Source of the DNA: Erinaceus europaeus
Taxonomy: Eukaryota; Chordata; Mammalia; Eulipotyphla; Erinaceidae
DNA: 64,000 bases
Direction of reading: 5' to 3'
Assembly: GCF_950295315.1 (NCBI RefSeq)
Contig: NC_080164.1
Coordinates: 111,248,447 to 111,312,446, forward strand
Part shown: positions 1-11,408 of the stretch, piece by piece
Layout of the letters: the number at the start of each line of letters is the position of its first letter
How positions within the stretch are numbered: position 1 is the first letter of the stretch
Made by a program: the position numbers and the translations under genes
The notes under the pieces: model-generated
The model's database searches: none
Told to the model about the DNA's origin: nothing
Seen by the model: the letters and a program-made list of their open reading frames with translations, nothing else

Positions 1-484
1 CCAAAATAATGTTGTATTTAACCCAACAGAGAAAGGGAAAATATGAAAATGAATTACAGATCAAGCCCAGGTATCAAATGTAGACAGCAAAATCCTCAAG
101 AAAGTATTAGTAATCTAAATTCAGTGACATATAGGAAAAAATATCTAAAATCTTGTGTCTATTCCAAGAATGACAGATATTCCAAAATTAGACCAATCTC
201 CTAATGTAATTTTGTACATTAACATTGCAAAGACAAGCATAAGACCCACTATGTTTACCTCACAAAATTTAATAAGTATCATTCTCAGGGGTGACATTTT
301 AAAAGCATAACAGGAATGAGAAAAGTACCTGTGATTTCTCTTCAGTGTCAGATTGTGAAATATAGGTGGTATAATTAAAATAGAAAAACTAAAAGGAGGA
401 TTCAGAAAACTACTAAGACTGCCATTATTTATATATTTTGTTTCCTTTTCTTAGTGCATAACAAGGATTCCAATTACGTGCAGT
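1..484. other. No recognised feature
   Basis: AT-rich sequence with stops in all frames. I see no repeat shared with the rest of the window, no coding potential and no regulatory motif that I can defend. Confidence 0.5.
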
Positions 485-665
485 GTCATCCTAGAGTCAT
501 CTTTTTGATTCTGTATTTCAGAGAGAAAGAGAGGAGAGGAGTACACAGACATGAAAGAAAGATGTTAGGGCACTTCTCTACCGTCCATAGAGTCCCCATG
601 TGGTGCTGAGGTCCAATGCCAGCATATCACCAGGCCCTCTCTATAATGGTTCAGCCAAACTCTGC
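485..665 (-). repeat. tRNA-derived SINE, antisense, degraded
   Basis: A GA-rich stretch (antisense of the CT-rich SINE body) is followed by a GGTGCTGAGGTCC-like B-box region and ends in a head of the type CACCAGGCCC. This is the usual antisense layout of SINEs here: A/T tail, GA-rich body, then head. It is divergent, so the boundaries are approximate. Confidence 0.6.
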
Positions 666-887
666 CCCTTTGGTTTATTTTTAGAACTACTAACATTAAC
701 CTTCAAGACTGTTGAATGTAAGACATTCAAAATGTAAGACAAAAAATGTATCTATTTTTTTTCATTTCTTAAAATATTATATTACATAGGTACTTTAATT
801 TTTCCTGGCAGAGCTCAATGACAGTTTGTGTCATACAGGATATGACACAAAGCCATAGCTGTGCCTTCAAACTCCAAAAGAGATGAT

Positions 888-1042
888 TCAGGAGGTGGTG
901 CAGTGGATAAATCATTGGACTCTCAAGCATGAGGCCCTGAGTTTGGTCCCTGGCAGCACATGTACAAGAGTAATGCCTGGTTCTCTCTGTGCCTCTCTCT
1001 CTCCTATCCCTTTCATAAATAAATAAAACATTAAAAAAAAAC
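888..1042 (+). repeat. tRNA-derived SINE (GGTGCAGTGGATAA head type)
   Basis: The head reads GGAGGTGGTGCAGTGGATAA. It is followed by a B-box-like stretch (TTTGGTCCC), CACATGTACAAGAG, a CT-rich body and an AATAAATAAAA tail. Close relatives lie at 38248-38400 and 49484-49630. This family is shorter than the GGAGTCGGGC family and has a different body. Confidence 0.85.
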
Positions 1043-1064
1043 AAAGGAAATAGTCATACTCTTT

Positions 1065-1278
1065 AAAAAATAATATTATTTTTATTTATTTATTGGATAG
1101 AGACAACCAGAAATTGGGAGGGAAGGGGAGATAGAAAGAGAGGAAAAACAGAGAGATACCTACAACACTGCTTCACCATTTGCAAAGCTTTCCCCCTGCA
1201 AGTGGGGACTAGAGGCTCAAACCCAGTCCTTAAACACTGTAACATATGCACTCAAACAGCTGTACCACCACCTGGGCC
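1065..1278 (-). repeat. tRNA-derived SINE, antisense
   Basis: Begins with TTATTTATTTATTGGATAGAGA (the antisense tail), then a GA-rich body, CTGCTTCACCA, AAGCTTTCCCCCTGCA and a GGGGACT...CTCAAACCCAG box, ending in the head ACCACCTGGGCC. The same design occurs at 7255, 35522, 43153 and 49855. Confidence 0.85.
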
Positions 1279-3740
1279 AAGATAAGGATACTCTTTACTA
1301 ATAAAAGTTAAATTGAGTATGACTCATGCCCACATATCCAATAATTAAATAAATTACATCTTGTTTGATAGTGTCCCTCCATGGCATGTTTATTTGAGTA
1401 TATTCTTAAGTCCAAAGTTATATAAAAACAGGATTCATTCTCTAAATTGATTCATAATTTTGAATCAAATTAAAACCAATAAGTGTTCTATCCTGTGAAA
1501 ATACTATTGCAGGTTTTAAATATTTCATGGCAGTCTCCAAACTCTTGATTCTTTGTTGTGAAGTCTTCAAGACTGTTGCCATGTGTACTGTTAGCAGAAT
1601 GGGAGGAGGATGAAAGAGGAGAGGAGTGAATCAGTTCAGGTATTGTACAAGTGGCAGGTAGCCAAGTTTGGGGAGCTTTGTGCATTACTAGGAATAGAAA
1701 TAGATGAAAGAAGCTACTTTCCTCTGAGCATAATTTTCCTGCTGAGATCTGATCTCTCTGATGAGCACTGCAGCACTATTTCACTTTAACTGAAAGCTCC
1801 TGTTTACTGGGTTTTCACTATTTTTCCATTCTATTGTTCTCGGTCACAGCCACTTCATGCTACCTCATAGCTCTCCCTTCCAGTTTACAGGAATTTTATG
1901 CCCTCCACCCCCCTACCTGCCCCAGGGTCATGGATATAACAACTGAAAATACTTATTCCGTCTCTCTTTGTGTGCCTCAGAGCCCTGAGAGCATGGGACT
2001 CACTTCTGGGCAATATATTAATGGCAGTGGGGCCTCTGAAATATTCTCAATTTCCAAATAAATATTCTCCACCAAGTAGACCTAGAAACCCTTTCTTCTT
2101 CTTGCGCAGCACCCAGGCACAAAGGTATATGTACAACAGCTGTACCCTGAAACCAAGATGACCCACGATAGTGGTACAACAAGAAAACAAAAATAGAGGA
2201 CAATTGCTCAGATATGACTAGTTGGAACTTGGAAGGAGGGTATTCCCTATGGTCAGAGAGAGATTCCAAGCTGTTTAGGTTCCTTTTGCTACCAACCAGA
2301 CTTTTCACAGAACTGAAGCTACTTCCTCTGCACTGCATATATCTATTCTGCACAAATAGTCTCTGATAACCTACGCACGAACAGGTTCTATATGTATTTC
2401 AGTGTCTATGGTATAGTATTGTGATTAGTTGTAATTCACAGATAAATATATCACTGATATCATTGTCCCTGTATATTGTTGTTATAGATTCTCTTATTTC
2501 ATACTTAGTTGTAGCTATAACCATTTTATTATAGCTATTATAATTGTTATTTATCTGTCAGTGAATAATGGCACAAGGCATAAGTGATTATACACCTAAA
2601 TAAAAGGATATTAGCCTATGTCATATTTATTTTCAGACCTTAAAATTTCCCAGTTTCATCGGAAACTTCATTTTGAAAGCTAAAATGTATTTTTCAGAGC
2701 TTGTCAGCAGCACTTGACTCATGTGGAGTCAAGTACTGCATGTAAGCACCCTGAGTGAGTTCCCTTCCATGTCTTTTGGTGAGCACAATGAACCATGAAG
2801 CCACTTGACCCGGGCAAACAGCAAATTGACATCAAATAGACTGTATACAGACATATTCCAAATTACGGCAACGTAGAATTATTGTATGAGGATGAAAGAA
2901 TCATATTTTGAAAATAGAACAAATAAGTGCAGAATAAAACATCAGGTGGGCAGTTGGGGGTCTTGGTAGTGACTGAATTATCTCAGGCCTGCCTCTGGAG
3001 CTTAGCCACATCTGTTGAAAAGTGGCAGGGGGGGAGGCACTTAAATTACTTTACCTGCCATTTGAACAAAAATCTCTAAGAAGCTAACTCAGTATCAGCA
3101 GAATATTGAAGTGGCTTTTTATAAATAATAAATAAATCCATTTATCTAGCATTACTTGAAGTTTCCACTGCTCAGTGGTGGGGAACGTGGGAAAATAAGT
3201 GGTGCTTAGTCCAGACTGCCAGGTGTAGGTCAGATCTCAGAGTAGCTGAAATAGGAGAAAAGTCAAAATATGGGTGCAGAGCATGGGCTTGTCATTCCAC
3301 GCTAAAGAAACGTGAATTTGCTGTAAGGAATGTCCCAAGGGGCTGCCATACCTCTAGGCCATCACACTACGGTTTCTTGTAACTGTGATCAAAAAGTTCT
3401 TTGATAAACTGACCATAATGAAGGACTGAGAGCTTACATTTGGGCTTTTTAAGACTGTTGAATGTTCATAGTACACAGTCCTAACCATTACATTATGTTT
3501 AAATAATTGACAGTCTGGTTTCTAGTCATGGAAGAGTTCCCTTTGATCTCAGCTAACAATACTAAATTATTTTTAATGTTCATAATTTAGATAAATTCTC
3601 TCCAAACAGCATGTACATAGGTACATAGGTAAGTCATTCATTCATCAGTAAAAGTTCAAATTACATGTGGGAAAATATGAGTGTTTCTCAGATCTTAAGT
3701 GTTATTGAAAAAGAATTGTGACTTAACAATTTCCTCAGAT
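1279..3740. other. Long stretch without recognised gene or repeat
   Basis: About 2.4 kb of AT-rich sequence. Open frames such as 1834-2061 and the antisense 2018-2353 are short, overlap each other on both strands and show no domain I recognise, so I do not call them genes. Possibly single-copy or ancient decayed repeat; the sequence alone does not decide. Confidence 0.45.
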
Positions 3741-3742
3741 TC

Positions 3743-3905
3743 TGGTCTGGCAAAACAGCTCACTTAGATGGTGTACTGCTTTGCCATGTGTGTGACCTGG
3801 TTTCAAGCCCAGTCCCTACTGCAATGGAAGAAACAGCTCTGGTGCCTTGGTCTCTTTCACTCTCTCTACCTCTCTGTCTTTATGAAAGAAAAGGAGAGGG
3901 GTTCT
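3743..3905 (+). repeat. tRNA-derived SINE (CTTTGCCATGTGTG type)
   Basis: Contains the family signature TGCTTTGCCATGTGTGTGACC, a TTTCAAGCCC B-box remnant, ATGGAAGAAACAGCTCTGGTGCC and a CT-rich body. Relatives lie at 6870, 25721, 35412, 47490 and 62675, and antisense at 41150. Confidence 0.75.
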
Positions 3906-4777
3906 TTGGGCGTTAGTTAAAATACAGGATTGACAGCATAACCTAAATATAAAAAATTAGAAATACAAAGCTGGGGCCTCTGAATCAGCATTTTAGTGAG
4001 CTTACTGGGTGGTTTACACCTGCAGATTGCAAAGTTCTGTTCTCACTGTTTCCTAGCAAAGTCTACCTGCTTATCTGTATGCAAAAGGCAACCAAGCCAC
4101 CTGGTCTCATGATCACCAAGTACCTTACCTCCTAGTTTTGTTAAATCCTCTCCTGTTGGCTTCAGGAAGTGGCCACCTCAGGTGTCTACTCAACCCTGAA
4201 GGGAATTCAAATTTTACATGTCCATGACAGTAACTAGTGGTTAAACCCAATTGTCCAACTAAATTTGAAAGGAAGCCCAGACATTTGAAATTGGCTGAAT
4301 TGGTAACATGGAGTGGATTTACAAGAAGTAATTAAACTGAGCTGCTCACATCAGCCAAGGGCAAACTAGAGCTTCAAGAGATACTTGAAAAAAAAAAAAA
4401 AACTTTCATAAGGAACAATAAAAAAGAAAGGGAACATTTTACCTTTGCTTGTTTAATATAGTACAGTAGACTCCCAAAGCCGCTAAAGGCATGGTAATTT
4501 TAGAAAAAATATTGTTTTTATTCTAAACGATTCTGCATTCAGCACTATTCTGTATAATTCATTCATTCATCCAATATACATCCAGTGTCTATCTGAATGT
4601 TCCTTGATTTATCGCATAGAAGAGCCCATGTTTCCTATCCTTAGGGAAGTTCTAATACTGATGGATATCACATAATAATATTTAGATGTACTTGTAAAAT
4701 GACACATTTACTACAGAAAAAGAAGATAGAGAAAGGACAAACTGGAAATTTGGTGTAGTCTGAATGATCAGTATGAT

Positions 4778-4905
4778 GGGGCAGGACTAGATAACATAAT
4801 GGTTATGCAAAGAGACTCACATGCCTGAGGCAGTAAAGTCCCAGGTTCAATCCCTCCTACACCACTAGAAACAGAGCTAAGTAGGGCTCTGATTAGGAAA
4901 AAGAA
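4778..4905 (+). repeat. tRNA-derived SINE (GGTTATGCAAAGA type)
   Basis: The head has AGATAACATAATGGTTATGCAA, then CATGCCTGAGGC, a B-box-like GGTTCAATCCC and CAGAGCTAAG. The same family is at 47206 and 51842. It runs straight into a GAA/GGA-rich simple repeat, apparently an expanded tail. Confidence 0.75.
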
Positions 4906-5005
4906 TAAGAATAAGAGGAAGAGGAAGAAGACGAAGGAGAAGAAGAAGAAGGAGAAGGAGAAGGAGAAAAAGAAGAAGAAGGAGAAGGAAAAGGAGAAGA
5001 ACCAG
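4900..5005 (+). repeat. Purine (GAA/GGA)-rich simple repeat
   Basis: About 100 nearly pure purines composed of GAA, GGA and GAAGA units, directly following a SINE and probably grown from its A-rich tail. Confidence 0.85.
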
Positions 5006-5059
5006 TATGATGAAAGGATGATTGAGAATTGAAGACAAGGAGAGGGAAAAGGTGGGAGG

Positions 5060-5165
5060 GATACTATGTGAAAAGATTCTGCATGAAGTCTCGTGTTGGG
5101 TGGGTGTGGAACTATATACTTTTATCTTACAATCTTGTGACCTACTATGAATCAGAAAAAAAAAA
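5060..5165 (+). repeat. Fragment of the recurring tail module (3' end)
   Basis: GGGTGTGGAACTATATAC followed by ATCTTACAATCTTGTGACC and an A run. It resembles the 3' ends at 28255-28352 and 38455-38550. Short and divergent, so the assignment is tentative. Confidence 0.45.
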
Positions 5166-6350
5166 AAAACTTAAAAAAGGATTCTGCATATCCTGAGAAG
5201 CAAGACAGTATATTTGAAAAAGCAAATGTTATCATAGTTTCATTTTTGAATTACTAGTTGAGTGACCAAACTAAAGATTAGTAGAAAACTAAATCTTTAG
5301 TAGAAAACTAAAGATTCATTTTCCATTCAAATGGATATTTAAGGTGAACAGTATTTCTAGAACAATAAAGAAAATAAGTGAGACTGATTGACTTCAAATA
5401 GCACAGCTATAAGTAATAAAGCAAAGCTGCTGCTAGTGAGTACATTAGTTTTTTTAAGAAATCCCTGATTTCTCAGGTCAAGCTGCAATCAGTTAGATTC
5501 TTATCATTTTACCTAGTACTGTCATTGAGCCTCAAAGAGATTCTCAACTGCAGGACACAAGAATAAAATTTTCTCACTTAAACTCAAAGTTCTCAAATTA
5601 TTGCAAAGGATAGAGCCTCCTTCATTTGTGATTAGCATTAACAATAGCACAATCCACAAAAAAGAGAAAGAAAGCAGAATAAAATTACTAGGAGAAGGTG
5701 CTTGCTATGCTTTCCATAACCTTTCTGTTTGGACAGAAAGTGAAAAGAACTTCTTAAAGTGGGAACACTTATGGGCCAAAATCCAGTGCACTCACTGCTA
5801 ATAACTGGTTCAGTGTCCTAGATCAAATTAATTAACTTCTTAGGGACTGACCTATAAAATAACACAAAAAAAGAGGTTAGAACTGAAGCTAATTCTGAAA
5901 TGGAAGCCAAGGTTAAGAATCCCAATTCCAAAACTTTCTTTACATTTTCAGAATGGTTTTATTCCTGTTTTGCTTCCCATCTGTCAAGTTTCTAAAAAAA
6001 AAAAAAAAAATCCATCAGCACACAACAATTCAAGCTTTTACTTTTCTGAGTTTGAATAGTGAAGATTGACCTTGATTTTAGTGTAGAACACGTTTGCCTA
6101 TTACCTTTTAAGAAGCCATTAGGCATTAAGCAACAGAAATTAATTTTGCTTGGAAAGTGGGCTCAAAGTAGGAATGAAAAAAATGTACTTTGGGTTTTTG
6201 TTAAAATAGATCATTCTTTTGTAAATGTGAAAAAAAAAATCCCCCGTTTGCATGGCATGAACACTGTGGTTGTCTCTGACAGTTTATTTCAGCAAATACT
6301 GTGGCATAGTGAGCCCAAGCAGAAGAGTGGGCTTCTCAGCACCTATTAGA
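5166..6350. other. No recognised feature
   Basis: AT-rich DNA with a small direct repeat of TAGTAGAAAACTAAA around 5280-5320. Open frames at 5601-5801 and 6059-6349 are short, lack known domains and have no promoter or Kozak support. I do not call them. Confidence 0.45.
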
Positions 6351-6356
6351 AATATA

Positions 6357-6387
<31 letters not shown>

Positions 6388-6392
6388 AATAA
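6357..6392 (+). repeat. (TAAA)n microsatellite
   Basis: About nine tandem TAAA units. Confidence 0.95.
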
Positions 6393-6530
6393 ACTTCCTC
6401 CAAATATACCTAAAATATACTTCATACCTGCTTCCCACACAAAGACCCCTAATTTCATCTGCTCTATTCCTATCTTTGGTTTCCTGTTTATTAAACAATT
6501 TGTGTTCTAGAAGACTATGTCCATAGCTGA

Positions 6531-6540
6531 GGGGGGGGGG
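6531..6540 (+). repeat. G10 homopolymer
   Basis: Ten consecutive G residues in AT-rich surroundings, with no other recognised feature between the (TAAA)n and the SINE fragment at 6870. Confidence 0.9.
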
Positions 6541-6869
6541 CACAACTTATTGCATTTTATATCTTGAATATGTGGTTTAAAATAAAAGAGAACAAGAAGA
6601 AAGTTGTTAGTGCTAAGGAACCATTCAGCTTCTGAACCTCAAGAAAAAAGAGCATTTGGAAGATAACTCTGGTGACAATGTCTCTGAATTCTGACCCTAG
6701 AAAAAACAGGAGACAGGATACTTGTGGGGAGGAATCATAGTCCTAAGGATGTCAAGGATTCCCTGTGTCTGCCTATGGCTAAAGAGAAGAAGATCTATTT
6801 ATAAGTATGTGCCTAGGTCTTTCCTAGACATTGTTTTTTTAGAACAGACTAACAAAAATGCAAGACAAG

Positions 6870-6990
6870 GCCATCAAAATATCTTACTTCAATAGCACAC
6901 TGTTTTGCCATGTGTGTAACCCAGGCTTGTGCCCAGCCCCCACCACATTGAAGGGAGTTTCCTTGTTGTGTTTTTATCTGACAAATGCAA
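6870..6990 (+). repeat. SINE fragment (CTTTGCCATGTGTG type)
   Basis: Contains TGTTTTGCCATGTGTGTAACC, CAGCCCCCACCACATTGAAGG and TTTCCTTGTTGTG, matching the body of the 3743 and 25721 copies. The 3' part is lost. Confidence 0.7.
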
Positions 6991-7111
6991 TAAGTATCAC
7001 AAAATTCAGAAAAATAATACCATGTTTTATTAACAAACATACAGTAAGTGTTTTTTTTTCCTCATCTCCTACTGTCTAGGCAACACATTAATTGAAGTCC
7101 TGCACAGGAAA

Positions 7112-7174
7112 AAGGAGGAGGAGGAGGAGGAGGAGGAGGAGGAGGAGGAGGAGGAGGAGGAGAAGGAGAAGAAG

Positions 7175-7204
<30 letters not shown>
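7112..7204 (+). repeat. Compound triplet repeat (GGA)n-(GAA)n-(CAG)9
   Basis: About 17 GGA units (7112-7163) are followed by mixed AAG units and nine uninterrupted CAG units (7178-7204). Read in frame it gives poly-Arg then poly-Ser, which is an artefact of the repeat and not a gene. Confidence 0.95.
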
Positions 7205-7205
<1 letters not shown>

Positions 7206-7254
7206 TGCTCTATGTCTGAGAGTCTCTATACCTACCCAGGTGAGCTGTTATTTC

Positions 7255-7460
7255 TTTTTAAAAATATTTCTTATTACTTATATTTATTTATTGGATAGAG
7301 ACAGCCATAAGTTTAGAGGGTGATAGTGAGATAGACACCTGCAACACTGCTTCACCACTCAAAAAGCTTTCCCCTGTAGGTGGGGACTAGTGGCTTGAAC
7401 CCAGGTCCTTTCATATTGCAACGTGTGCTCAGTCAGGTGAACAACCATGTGACTAAAGAC
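7255..7460 (-). repeat. tRNA-derived SINE, antisense
   Basis: TATTTATTTATTGGATAGAGA tail, GA-rich body, CTGCTTCACCACT, AAGCTTTCCCCTGTAGG, then a GAACCCAGGTCC box (antisense B box). Same family as 1065-1278. Confidence 0.8.
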
Positions 7461-7545
7461 TTATTGCTTCTAAAGTAATAGTAACAGCATGTTTTCAATG
7501 TAAAATACTGTGGAGCCCAGGAAACCAGGTCTATAGAAAGAATGT

Positions 7546-8010
7546 TTGATTCTCACTCATGAATGGGACATTTTTATAGACAGTTTGGTCAAAATATGCA
7601 CAATTTATAGGCACCTGTGTGAAAAGGAAGCAAAGCAGAGATGTCAAGAAGAAACACTTAGTAGGCATTGCTCTGCACAGTCCAATCCTGTGTTTCCCTC
7701 TCCCACTTCTGTATCTGGTCTCCCCATTGCTGCTCTGGTTCCTCTGTCACATGGTGGGAAAGGCACATAATTGAACCACCTGTCAGCTGTCTCCCTGGGC
7801 TCTGACATCCATGAGGACTGGGACAAATATGACACAAATGAAGCTGTTTTCCTAACAAGAAAGGTACTTGCTAGTGTGTCAGAAACCTCACATAACTATC
7901 CTGTCTTACTCAATATCCAGGGGACTTCACTAAAAATATCAAGTGACAAAAAAGAGAGTTCACATATTCTCAGAGCTATGGTATATGCACCAAAAAGTTT
8001 CAGACATTAG
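7546..8010 (+). other. Weak open frame with one internal stop, unrecognised
   Basis: A single frame of 155 codons is open apart from one TAA at 7768-7770. The translation has mixed composition and no domain, signal peptide or membrane segment that I recognise. It overlaps antisense frames at 7644-7858. It may be chance, or the remnant of an exon or retrocopy. Low confidence that it ever coded. Confidence 0.15.
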
Positions 8011-8059
8011 ATCCATTTTTATTGTCTCATATAAACTGAATAGTGGTTTGTGAGGCTAT

Positions 8060-9896
8060 GTTCCTTCAGTCTAAGCATTTAAGACTTCAAATTGGCAATC
8101 AGATTGAATTTTAACAGTGGGCTCAAATTGTCAATACATGTCTAATAATGACTGCTTCTTTGAAATATTAAATCTCCTAAAAGCTTAGACCAGGGAGAAC
8201 AGAAGCTATTGGTGGTGCTCCTTTATAAGGTAAAAATATATGTAAATAGCATAAAAGGATATAAATTATAGTGAGGTCTTGTATGTGACAGCAAATCCTA
8301 ACAATGGGATTTTCAAAATGAACTCAATTGCCAAATAATTTTGGTACAGTGATAACTAACCATTGACTTATTAAATCCCAAGACAGCATGAATCTTCCCC
8401 TTCCTCTATAAAACCCATATTTCTCCCAATCCTTAAATCTCTATGGTGGGGATCACTTTCCTGCATGCTTCTCTCAAGTCATACCAACTGATACTGCACC
8501 TGCTGATCCCAATACAACCAATGCAACCAGTATCACCTTGGCATGTTTACTTCAGACTGTGTCCAAAGATGTCAGTCGTAGAATGTCAACCCTTCAGCTT
8601 CGTTACTCTGGTGAGACCTTTCCTAGCTCACAGGACTCCTTAATTCCAGTTCAGGTGGTATAATTCCTAACAAACCCCAAAACCTAGATATAGACCAGGG
8701 CCCATGAGGTTGGACATATGTACATGTATCCATAAAGTTAGGAGAAAACATATACCTTAAAGCAAATGTGCACTTTGCAGTGAGTCAATAAATGTAGCAA
8801 CCAAGCAGACAGACACCATAGAGTACTTAATTAGACCCAGATACCCTTCTTACCTACCTCCTATTGTATGACCCTCAATCACTCCAAAGCTAACCTTGTC
8901 AGACAAAATAAGGACTATGAAAACTGAATAAGGGCAAGAGAATTGCATACTTTAATGATGACTTTTTAGTCTCTATCAAGTCATTCCATCACCTGGGGCC
9001 CTGGTCAGGGAGCCCTGGGGTTCCCATACAGACATGGTGGGCCTAGACCTCTAGTGGATTCGTCTCACCACTATAAGAGATCATCTCCATTAGGAACAAC
9101 ATAATGGAACCCTTTATGGGCCCCATATAGGACCTTGCCCCATTTTCCAAAGGGAAGTTGGATAAAATACTCTATCACCCGAGGATGATGGGTCCTAAAA
9201 TTAATGTAGACTGGAATGCTCCTAGCCATGACCCTACATAATGCCAGATAGACCTCCAGGGATGCAGAGGTTACATAGGCTCCTATGCTCATTATGGGCC
9301 CCAGATCAAATCTATGGGATTTATAGTTAAATATATAAACATATAAACATATAAACATATAAACATATAAATATATAAATTTATTTATTTATTTATCTGA
9401 GGCCCATAATCAGCACAGGAGCCTATGTAACCTCTGCATCCCTGGAGGTCTGATCTGGCATTATGTGGTCACAACTAAGAACACTCCAGGCTGCACTAAT
9501 TTCAGGACCCATCAGATTGTTGGCTAATCATGAACCTAAAGACAAGAATGTTGCAGGTGAATATTTGAGGTCTCCATTTTGGAAAAAGCTAGGGGATCTA
9601 TTTTAGGTATATCCCAAGGGGCCCAGGACCTTACTAATTTTTCTCTGAGCTTAACATCTAACATTCAAGTGACCTAAGTTATTGTCTGAGAGATAGAAAA
9701 AAGGATTAGAAAGCTGGATCAGGGAAGAGAGTAGCTCCCAAATATGGGGAATGTATATAAATAATATACATAAGAGTAAGTAAGGGGGTGGGATATGGAG
9801 ATTGGGTGGTGGGAATTGTGTGGAGTTGTACCCCTCCTACCCTATGGTTTTGTTAATTAATCCTTTCTTAAATAAATAAATAAATGAATAAAATTT
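8060..9896 (+). mobile_element. Long copy of the recurring non-coding retroposon module
   Basis: Shares a series of blocks in the same order with 14941-16018, 22708-24348 and 61740-62662: AAAAGCTTAGACCAGGGAGA, a CCTAGATATAGACCAGG block, CTCCAAAGCTAACCTTG, GGCATACTTTAATGATGA-like sequence, a GACATTGTCTGAG-type block and the 3' terminus GTGGTGGGAATTGTGTGGAG-GTACCCCT...TTTTGTTAATTAATCC plus an A-rich tail. No protein domain is seen. In other copies the module directly follows a LINE-1 3' UTR. This copy is complicated by an inverted duplication at 9237-9470. The 5' boundary is uncertain. Confidence 0.75.
9237..9470. repeat. Large inverted repeat with AT-rich tandem-repeat loop
   Basis: The left arm (9237-9307, CATAATGCCAGATAGACC...GCTCATTATGGGCCCC) and the right arm (9401-9470) are reverse complements over about 70 bp with few mismatches. 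The spacer holds tandem AAACATAT units (about 9337-9370) and TTTATTTATTTA. Other module copies carry the sequence once only, so the second arm is an inverted duplication specific to this copy. Confidence 0.85.
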
Positions 9897-10610
9897 AAAA
9901 AAAGAGTAAGTAAGTATTACATATGGCTTTTTAACAAGTGCAGAAATGCAGAGAAGTCCTAAAAGCTGGAGAATTCTAATCAGAGCTAAAAAATGAATGA
10001 ATGTAAAAAGAAGAAGAAAGAAGAAAGAAATAGGCTCATGATAAAATCTTAGCACATATAAGGCTGAATGCAACCTTTTCTGTAAATACATCCTGATTTT
10101 GAAAAACTTTCTAATAAGTCTATGAGAGCAATAGCAACACTAAGTAGTTATATCAACTAGAAATAGTTGCACATAGATAGGAATATTTTTAAATGTGTTA
10201 CTTCTAGATTATAATGAATTTGTACTTTATTTCAGAACAATGCTATCACCTTGTGGCAACTCGAGGGAAAAAGATTTGCAGGCCTACTGATGCAAAAGGA
10301 CACGCACAGTGAGTTGATAAAAGTCCATTTTGGCAGCAAGCAATGTTCTCTAGTACATCTGGTAGAACTGTGACTGCTAGTTTATAGGATGGTGAGGTAG
10401 ACAAGAGCTATACTTGAGAGTCTAAAGATGACCATGAGCTTCAGGATGGTCACACTGGCCAAGGAGTTTTATCTACAGAAAGTGACAAGAGGGAATGGTA
10501 AGAAAAGTGGTAGAGACAATGGCACTGGAAGCAGACAATACTCTTACAGTGAGAACTTAAGATTAGATCACTTAAGTGTATAACACAAAAGGTAGAACTT
10601 TAAAAAGAGC
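9897..10610. other. No recognised feature
   Basis: About 700 bp of AT-rich sequence with a short GAA-rich run near 10006-10030. No coding or repeat signal I can name. Confidence 0.45.
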
Positions 10611-10616
10611 TGACGC

Positions 10617-10765
10617 TGTCCCAAGGAGAGAGAGCACAAGACTTGTACGACTAAGGTTCAATTCGTGAAAATAACTATACCAGAACCCAGTGGTTAGCTT
10701 TTCTTTTTTTTTGCTCTATCTCTTTTGATTTATTTCTCTTTTTCTCATAACAATAAGACATTTTT
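10617..10765 (+). repeat. Degraded SINE fragment
   Basis: Contains GAGCACAAGACTTGTA and GGTTCAATTC (B-box remnant), AGAACCCAGTGGTTAGC and a CT-rich run ending in CATAACAATAAGACA. It fits a SINE remnant but is too diverged to assign to a subfamily. Confidence 0.5.
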
Positions 10766-10815
10766 AATGTTGTTTCCACTATTTATATTTGTTATATGAA
10801 AAAGTGTTTGATTGG

Positions 10816-11101
10816 GGGAGTCGGGCTGTAGCGCAGCAGGTTAAGCACAGGTGGCGCAAAGCACAAGGACCGGCATAAGGATCCTGGTTCAAACCCCGGC
10901 TCCCCACCTGCAGGGGAGTCGCTTCACAGGTGGTGAAGCAGATCTGCAGGTGTCTATCTTTCTCTCCCCCTCTCTGTCTTCCCCTCCTCTCTCCGTTTCT
11001 CTCTGTCCTATCCAACAACGACGACAACAACAATATTAACTACAACAATAAAACAACAAGGGCAACAAAAGGGAATAAATAAATAAAATAAAATATTTTT
11101 A
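10816..11101 (+). repeat. Young tRNA-derived SINE (GGAGTCGGGCTGTAGCGCA head) with target-site duplications
   Basis: Complete copy. The tRNA-like head carries an A box (TAGCGCAGCAG) and a B-box relative (GGTTCAAACCC). Then come CCCACCTGCAGGGGAGTCGC, the CT-rich body, CTGTCCTATCCAACAACGAC, CAA-rich repeats and an AAATAAATAAAATAAAAT tail. The 17-bp direct repeat AAAAAGTGTTTGATTGG occurs at 10799-10815 and 11102-11118, marking a LINE-1-mediated insertion. Confidence 0.95.
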
Positions 11102-11184
11102 AAAAAGTGTTTGATTGGTCTTTACCCTATTCTTGTGAAGATTCCTCAAAACCATTAAAATTTCCTGAATGATGAAAGTGTTTT

Positions 11185-11408
11185 TGCTTTGAACAATTAT
11201 ATATCAACAAGATAGAGAAACTGGAAGAAATGGAAAAAGTTTCTAGAAACATATAACCTTCCAAACTGAAACTAGAGGAACTAGAAAACTTGAACAGGTC
11301 TATCTTAACAAAGGAAATTTAAATAGGCATTAACAATAAACATCCAGGACCAAATGCTTTTACAAATGAATAAAACAAAACCTTCTAGGCAGTGTTAATA
11401 CCTCTCCT
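11185..11408 (+). pseudogene. Old LINE-1 ORF2 fragment
   Basis: Interrupted translation resembling the ORF2 segment between endonuclease and reverse transcriptase (KLEEMEK, then KHPGPNAFTNE, the counterpart of the [11 protein letters not shown] motif at 16330). Several stops and shifts; more diverged than the element that follows. Confidence 0.75.

Noticed and set aside
7092..7298. Arg/Ser-rich protein
   Set aside because: Translation of GGA and CAG microsatellites.
9335..9395. CRISPR-like array of AAACATAT units
   Set aside because: Short AT tandem repeat without spacers, in the loop of an inverted duplication in mammalian DNA.
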